From contig OX352774.1 of assembly GCA_947095535.1 (NCBI GenBank), positions 218,600,965-218,664,964 on the forward strand: 64,000 nucleotides of DNA. Reading direction: 5' to 3'. Position 1 is the first letter of the stretch; each line of letters opens with the position of its first letter. Of this stretch, positions 58,966 through 64,000 are shown piece after piece. The notes beneath the pieces were generated by a model. That model saw only the letters and a program-made list of their open reading frames with translations. It made no database searches and was not told the origin of the DNA. Made by a program: the position numbers and the translations under genes. This DNA comes from Poecilobothrus nobilitatus (taxonomy: Eukaryota; Arthropoda; Insecta; Diptera; Dolichopodidae).

Positions 58966-59440
58966 AAGTGGCTGCCAAAAAGGCACACTTAGACCGTATT
59001 TGGTCCATTGTGATACCACATAGAAGCTTTTATATCCAGCTTTTATATTAAAACCAATTTGAGCTTTTTACAAAGCGAAGAATACTCTTTACATTTTTAC
59101 CTGCCAGATCGCTAAGGCTGTCGAAGAGATATCGCCCCAAATATGTTTTCCTTCTTGCCGACAAGGCCGGGCATGTGCAAAGGAGATGTAGAGTAGTTTC
59201 CTCCTCTTCTTCATCCTTGCAGGCTCTACAATAGTCGTTTGCGGATAAGCCAAGTCTTCTGGCATACTTCCCTATTAGACAGTGACCGGTGATTATACCC
59301 ATTGTTATTCCAATGTCTGCCCTTTTCAGAGAAAGCAGATCATTGGATCGTCTTAAAAAAATTAATATGTTTGAATTTTTATTAGCGCTATAAATTAAGT
59401 TCACCCTCAGTATTTTAAGTTCTTTGGTCTTGAAATATTT
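58948..59440 (-). pseudogene. 3' end of a non-LTR retrotransposon (I/R1-like), truncated
   Basis: A minus-strand frame of 118 codons (59048-59404) encodes the region downstream of the RNase H domain of a LINE ORF2. The landmarks are ITGHCLIGKYARRLGL, then a zinc-type CRAC...HLLC motif (C-X2-C-X10-H-X2-C) with an intervening acidic run, CPALSARR, and a terminal SILRFVKSSNWF. This pattern is typical of the C-termini of fly I/R1-type retrotransposons. Reverse transcriptase and the RNase H catalytic residues are absent, so it is a 5'-truncated dead copy. A few more codons in frame can be read upstream of 59404 before similarity is lost. A short 3' UTR and a TAACC tail (58948-58965) follow. It is not a host gene. 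Confidence 0.85.
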
Positions 59441-59557
59441 TTCTAATAAAAAAAATTATAAGGGATTTTAGAGTTGATAAGAAAATCAGGGTGTCGATAA
59501 TTTGTTTAGCTGTTTTAGTGTGAGGGCGGCCACCTCCATTATATCTTTAAATATATG

Positions 59558-59980
59558 TAAAATAAAATAATATGTAAAAAAAATATTTTTTAAAATATGC
59601 TTTTATCGAAACCAAATTCGCTCCCTAAAAAGTAGAAAATAAAATTGATTGCAAAACTTTAGCTTTTTTGACTGTTATAATACAAAAGTGAATTGCTAGT
59701 GCAAGCATTTTGGACTGTTATAATATAAAAGTAAATTGCTGGAATAAAGTTAAATAAAAATCTAGGAAATTTGAAGTTCGTGTTTCTTTTTTATTCCAGC
59801 AATTTACTTTTATATTATAACAGTCCAAAATGCTTGCACTAGCAATTCACTTTTATATTATAACAGTCAAAAAAGCTAAAGTTTTGCAATCAATTTTATT
59901 TTCTACTTTTTAGGGAGCGAATTTGGTTTCGATAAAAGCATATTTTAAAAAATATTTTTTTTACATATTATTTTATTTTA
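59558..59980. repeat. 423-bp near-perfect palindrome (191-bp arms, 41-bp loop)
   Basis: Left arm 59558-59748 and right arm 59790-59980. Paired landmarks: AAATATGCTTTTATCGAAAC with GTTTCGATAAAAGCATATTT; GCTCCCTAAAAAGTAGAAAA with TTTTCTACTTTTTAGGGAGC; GACTGTTATAATATAAAAGT with ACTTTTATATTATAACAGTC; TTGCTGGAATAAA with TTTATTCCAGCAA. Only a few mismatches are visible. Within each arm GACTGTTATAAT also occurs twice as a direct repeat. The paralogous block at 39961-40193 has only one arm plus the loop. Confidence 0.95.
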
Positions 59981-60483
59981 TACTTTTTAGTTTTAAATGA
60001 AACACATAATTTGAATTTAAAAATATGGGATATTTTTAATTCATACATAAATTAATTATTGTTTCTGATATAAAATACGTTTTATAATTTTATACCAAAT
60101 GTTTAAGTAAATTAAGAGATGTTAAATCGATTCCATTACAGCAAGAGTAAAAATTTTTTATTCCAGTATGTAATTCATAAATAAAGAAAGTACCTCGCAG
60201 GGTAAAATATGTACCAAAATACTGTGATTATATAAATATTACAATCCAACAACATAACTCGAATGAAAATGATATACATAAATGTACTTTACTGTATATT
60301 TCTATAGTATACTATTAGTAGTATATCGTATATCCAAACAAACATCTAACCTTGAACACCTACCTACCTAATCGCTTAATAAGATCATGCAGTAAAAAAT
60401 GTTGACAAATATCTTGATTTAAATTATAAACAAATGGAGCGGAACAAAATAATTTAGGTAATTAGTTTAACATAATATTATGT

Positions 60484-60716
60484 GTATCCAGCCATTGGTT
60501 CAGTGGTTGACGCACGCATAAGAGAATGAGAGGTCTCGGGTTCGATTCCCGGCTGGGTACAATAATTATAAAATAAAAAAAATAAAAAATTCATATATCG
60601 CAATATGTAAATACTTTATAATATATCATTATATCACGTACACATTCCTACCAGGAAACAAGGGCTATAGCTACCACATTTATGTACCACGGTACCTGAA
60701 TATAAATAAATAAATA
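60484..60716 (+). mobile_element. tRNA-derived SINE, family C, with 10-bp target duplication
   Basis: The head is a well-preserved tRNA-like fold of about 77 nt. GTATCCA pairs with TGGGTAC as a 7-bp acceptor stem, the A box is TGGTTCAGTGG, and the B box GGTTCGATTCC sits in a TCGGG/CCCGG T-stem. The body of about 155 bp ends in a short (AAAT)n tail. AATATTATGT at 60474-60483 and 60717-60726 is the target duplication. The paralogous block has the uninterrupted site near 39770. The well-kept head and duplication suggest a fairly young insertion. Confidence 0.92.
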
Positions 60717-60962
60717 AATATTATGTACATACGTACGTACATATTTACATACGTAGTTTTAATTTTTTGTGTTGACAAATCATAATGCGTAATAGATTTT
60801 TTGTTTGTAAATCATAATGCGTAATGCGCAAAAGCATAATTTTGTAATGATCTTTACTTTTTATATTCTTTTCTATGTACAAAAATAATATTATGTAGGT
60901 ACATAAAATTTTATTTAAAAAATATTGATGAATAGAGTTAAAAAAAAAAAAATTATACATAT

Positions 60963-61041
60963 ATACGAATTGGATTCGAACCACAGTCCACACATTAACA
61001 CTCACTTTCAAGACCTGTACACTTTCCTCTGCACCATATAT
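60963..61041 (-). other. tRNA-like unit with T-run (family T, copy 3)
   Basis: The minus strand reads ATGGTGCAGAGGAAAGTGTA, CAGGTCTTGAAAGTGAG and the B box GTTCGAATCC. A T12 run (plus-strand A run near 60943-60954) follows after about 20 nt. It is the counterpart of the units at 38767 and 39146. Confidence 0.6.
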
Positions 61042-61331
61042 GCATTAATTCAATATGCATTAAAGAATGTTGACAGCAAATATTTTGATTTAAATACTAA
61101 ACAAATGTTGTAAACAAAATAACTTAGCAACATACATAAAAATATTATATGTATGGATTGTGTTTTGCTAATTATGCTAATACAAAACACCAGGAAAGAT
61201 CAAAAATATAATGTGTATGTTTGATTGCATGAATAAGAGATAAAAATGTAAGTTTTAAATTGATATATACAAAAATGTATACATATTTTATTCAAAAAAT
61301 GTTGATGAATAGATAGTTAAAAAAAAAAAAT

Positions 61332-61406
61332 GTTGCATGTGAACTGGATTCGAACAACATGATCCCCACTTTTGAAACCTGTACACTATCCTCTGCACGA
61401 AAGTAC
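61332..61406 (-). other. tRNA-like unit with T-run (family T, copy 4)
   Basis: The minus strand carries GTGCAGAGGATAGTGTACAG, TTTCAAAAGTGGGGATCATG, the B box GTTCGAATCC and the 3' end CACATGCAAC. A T run follows immediately (A run on the plus strand at 61319-61330). It is closest to the unit at 38767. The 5' acceptor half is altered. Confidence 0.6.
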
Positions 61407-61463
61407 ACTTACACATGTTGCTAACAGATTACGAAGATAATAAAAAGCGTGACAGAATGACAA

Positions 61464-61464
61464 A

Positions 61465-61503
<39 letters not shown>

Positions 61504-61504
61504 A
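61464..61504. repeat. (AAAT)n microsatellite at the compound-block edge
   Basis: About ten AAAT units, compared with about five in the paralogous position near 38690-38710. Confidence 0.9.
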
Positions 61505-61530
61505 CCGACAGCGACGAGTTAATATAAAAG

Positions 61531-63342
61531 CATATAATAAATAATTCGGAGCAACTTTTTAGTTGGTTACAAAATTAGAGTTTTACCCCTTTTACAAAAT
61601 ATGTATACCCAATGTCCGCCTTTTAGAGAATGTGCCCTTAGATAAATTCGTTTTACTTAATGAAAAAGGTTAGAACTTCATTCCTATAGTGTAAGCAAAT
61701 AAATAATAAAAATAAATGAACTAAAGATAATCAAAATGAAAAGAAAATAAAAAAAAAATTAAAAATAAATAATAAAACACAAAATATAATAAAAATAAAG
61801 TAAATAATCTTAATATGAAAGAAAAAAAGTATTATACGGAGCTATATTTTTGTTTTTAACTGTAGGTATTTATTTGAAAAATAAATACTGAAAATCCTTG
61901 AAATGATTAAATATTTTCTTTTGATGAAAAATAAATTTAATTAATAGCTTGAAAATTTCTAATCTATAAAATTACCTTTAAGAGAAAGCATTTATTTAAG
62001 CAAATAAAGATTTAGAAAGATTTTCAAAAATTTCTAATGATTTATGTATAAAATTTTCATTACAGTTTTTTTTTTTCTTATTACACAGACTTAAAAAATT
62101 AAAATTTTGCATATTTTCAATTTAATCAAAAGTGAAATCATATTTAATAATTGAATATAAAACTTACAAGTTTGTTATAATTTAAAAGCTTAAATATGCA
62201 TAATCCGATTATAGTGTTATTTATAGAAATCTGAGTGAAATGTTAAGTGAGTAATAACTGAGTGTAATATTGAGGGACTTCTTAACTTCATTAATAATAA
62301 GTATTTATAAAAACTTTGAGTGTAGAGACTATTTTGTTTTTTTTTCTTTTCACTCCTATTGGAACCTCAGAAGCATTTACTAAGTTGCTTTTTACTCATA
62401 TTTTGCTAAATTCAGTTTTTGAACTCATTAGTTTTATTAAGTTGTTGTTAAACTAACTCTTCTATAGTTATTGTACAGCGCTATAAAACACAAATTTTTT
62501 TTATGTGCGCCATCTATTATCTTATACTAGAATTATTTTATATCTATTTTATTATATATTACGATATGATTTTATTTATAGGATATATTTATTTATTTTT
62601 ATTTAATTATTTATTTAATTAGTTATCAGTATTGAAGAATCTAAATTTAGATTATTAAATCAAAAAATTGTTGAAAATTGCTTAATATTTTATAAATTAT
62701 TAAAAATATTATAAATATAAATAAATAAAATAAATAAATCAAATTGTTTGTTCAATTTTATCACTCAATGTAGGGTGTACAATAAATTTATGTAAGTAAA
62801 AAGGTTATCATATAACACTATAGAATGCATCTGATGAATCCTCACTAGAATGACATACATATTACATCTAAAGTAGATATCATTATAAAAAGTTTTAATA
62901 AATAATAATTATAAATGTATTAAAAGTTTAATTTAGATTGGCTAAATTAGCAATTTTTATAAAATGTTGTATTAATATTTTAGTATAAATATAATATATT
63001 TATTTTTCTTAAAATATAAAGTTGTTTATTTTTCATATGAGTTGTAAATTGATGAGTTTTATTTAAATATTTGCATACAAATACAAATTTAAATATTCCA
63101 TTAGAAAATTCTTAAATTTTCCTTAACAATGTAATTTATTAGATATTTTTCAATATTATTTTAAATTTTAAAACTAAAATTAAAATTAAATTTATCAACT
63201 AAACGAATAATTAAGTAATTATTAAACACTTCAATTAATCGAAATTCAATTTAATTCTTTTTGAATTGAATTAATCTTCTTTTTTGAATTAATGCAGCTG
63301 CATTTATTTAAATTATCCTTTTTTTTAAAGATTCAAATTTTT
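61531..63342. other. Gene-free A/T-rich DNA
   Basis: No coding or repeat identity recognised. A slightly less A/T-rich segment lies at 61600-61690. Confidence 0.6.
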
Positions 63343-63533
63343 TTTTTTTTAGTGCATTTATTGCCTGCCACATAAATGTAACAAGGACTTACACAACCTT
63401 TCCTTTTCAGGCGTAGCTGTACATGTAGTAAGGGGAAATTACTCTTACAACGTGTGTGGGATTCGAACTCACACTCTGTCGGTATTTACAGCTTATTTTA
63501 TACGCTCTTATCCACTAGACCACCGAAGCCCCC
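63343..63533 (-). mobile_element. tRNA-derived SINE, family B, copy 1 (full head)
   Basis: The minus strand begins GGGGGCTTCGGTGGTCTAGT with an A-box-like TAGTGGATAAG, then the B box GTTCGAATCCC. A post-head pair GTTGTAAG/CTTACTAC (one mismatch) follows, then body words ACAGCTACGCCTGAAAAGG and CCTTGTTACATTTATGTGG, and an A-rich end (plus-strand T run at 63337-63350). Imperfect flanking words AGATTCAAATTTT and AGATCCAAAAATTTT may be the target duplication. The head is related to family A; the body is different. Confidence 0.85.
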
Positions 63534-63725
63534 AGATCCAAAAATTTTGAGATTTTAGGAATATTAGTCAATTTTTACCATATGTTTTTAAAAATAAATA
63601 CCTCACATTAAATTCTGAACAGAAAAATAATACAATCTCTGTCTGTAAATTGAATATCGAAAGATCTTCTATTTTATAATTGAAAAATTGCTTGATTATT
63701 AGATACAAAAGAAATTAATTTGAAT

Positions 63726-63865
63726 ACTTATAATAGTAGTTGCTACAGAGACAGTACAGTGCAACTGGGTTCAATTATTATCTCATGCGGGAAGATGTTA
63801 AACACTACTGTATGTTGTAACTGTTGATGACTTTGTCATTGTTAGCAAAATAGTAATCATAATAG
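63726..63865. repeat. Single copy of the ~140-bp family S repeat
   Basis: Matches the second unit of the dimer at 19519-19785, from AATACTTATAATAGTAGTTG through TACTGTATGTTGTAACTG to TGTTAGCAAAATAGTAATC. Flanking sequence is unrelated. Confidence 0.75.
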
Positions 63866-64000
63866 GGAAGAAATCATTGTTTCTATACAATTCCACTTGC
63901 AATTTCAAGTTTCCTCACCCATGTGTCGTACATCCCTATTACCTAGTCAAAATACTATATTAAGAGTTAAGTAGGGGTTTCATCCCATCATATTGGCTAA

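Larger units (their letters stand above)
59556..61530 (-). repeat. Compound repeat block, copy 2 (inverted relative to copy 1)
   Basis: Matches 38645-40195 in reverse orientation. From low to high coordinate it contains the 423-bp palindrome, then unique sequence to about 60310, ATCTAACCTTGAACACC and AAACAAATGGAGCGGAA. The SINE insertion (60484-60716) follows, then the ATTACGCATTATG region with a small local duplication (60776-60830), two tRNA-like units on the minus strand, and an (AAAT)n run with CCGACAGCGACG. It is longer than copy 1 because it keeps both palindrome arms and carries the SINE. Confidence 0.85.

Noticed and set aside
60484..60560. Functional tRNA gene
   Set aside because: Acceptor and T stems and both boxes are good. 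However, the D arm and anticodon arm are not convincing, no T-run terminator follows, and a SINE body, tail and target duplication are present.

Overview
This 64 kb window is extremely A/T-rich, non-coding eukaryotic DNA. I found no convincing host protein-coding gene, no rRNA, no canonical tRNA gene and no CRISPR array. The repeat content points to a dipteran insect, probably a brachyceran fly. The evidence is: tRNA-derived SINEs; a decayed I/R1-type LINE C-terminus with a CX2C...HX2C zinc motif and a TAACC-type 3' tail; and many short non-autonomous elements carrying a (GTCC)n proto-microsatellite and a TATACCC/GGGTATA terminal hairpin. That last layout is known from fly mini-me / DINE-1 / SGM-like elements. 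The window is most likely a large intron or an intergenic region. The family assignments rest on motifs read by eye, not on database searches.

Layout. 0-9 kb: a cluster of tRNA-derived SINEs (2.8-3.6 kb and 8.3-8.5 kb), two decayed fragments of the GTCC element family, and the first copy of a 113-bp palindromic MITE (8.77 kb). 10-24 kb: two D-type elements (9.98 and 22.94 kb, both minus strand), two G-type elements in the same orientation (15.3 and 16.7 kb), a 140-bp repeat dimer (19.5 kb) and a double hairpin (20.1 kb). 24-38 kb: mostly featureless A/T, with MITE copy 2 (26.4 kb), an unclassified repeat (29.5 kb), a hairpin-containing minisatellite (32.2 kb), a possible untranslated exon (32.8 kb) and a SINE fragment (34.0 kb). 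38.5-40.2 kb: a compound repeat block with tandem tRNA-like units. 41-47 kb: inverted and tandem repeats and a degenerate ~75-110-bp satellite. 47.3-55.6 kb: two long G-type elements in opposite orientation (47.3 and 52.5 kb), MITE copy 3 (49.5 kb) and a D/G mosaic element (54.6 kb). 56.4-61.5 kb: a long-TIR MITE, a LINE remnant, and an inverted second copy of the compound block. This block holds a 423-bp near-perfect palindrome and a young SINE insertion flanked by a 10-bp target duplication; the paralogous block has the empty site. 61.5-64 kb: A/T-rich DNA with one SINE and a single copy of the 19.5-kb repeat.

The most notable signals are four. (1) The G-type elements carry one, two or three copies of an internal 477-bp unit, with exactly conserved spacing. 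(2) The 54.6-kb element joins the D-type head to the G-type body. (3) The SINEs have a post-head hairpin whose two arms change together between copies. (4) The duplicated compound block contains tRNA-like units, each followed directly by a long T-run, next to a large palindrome.
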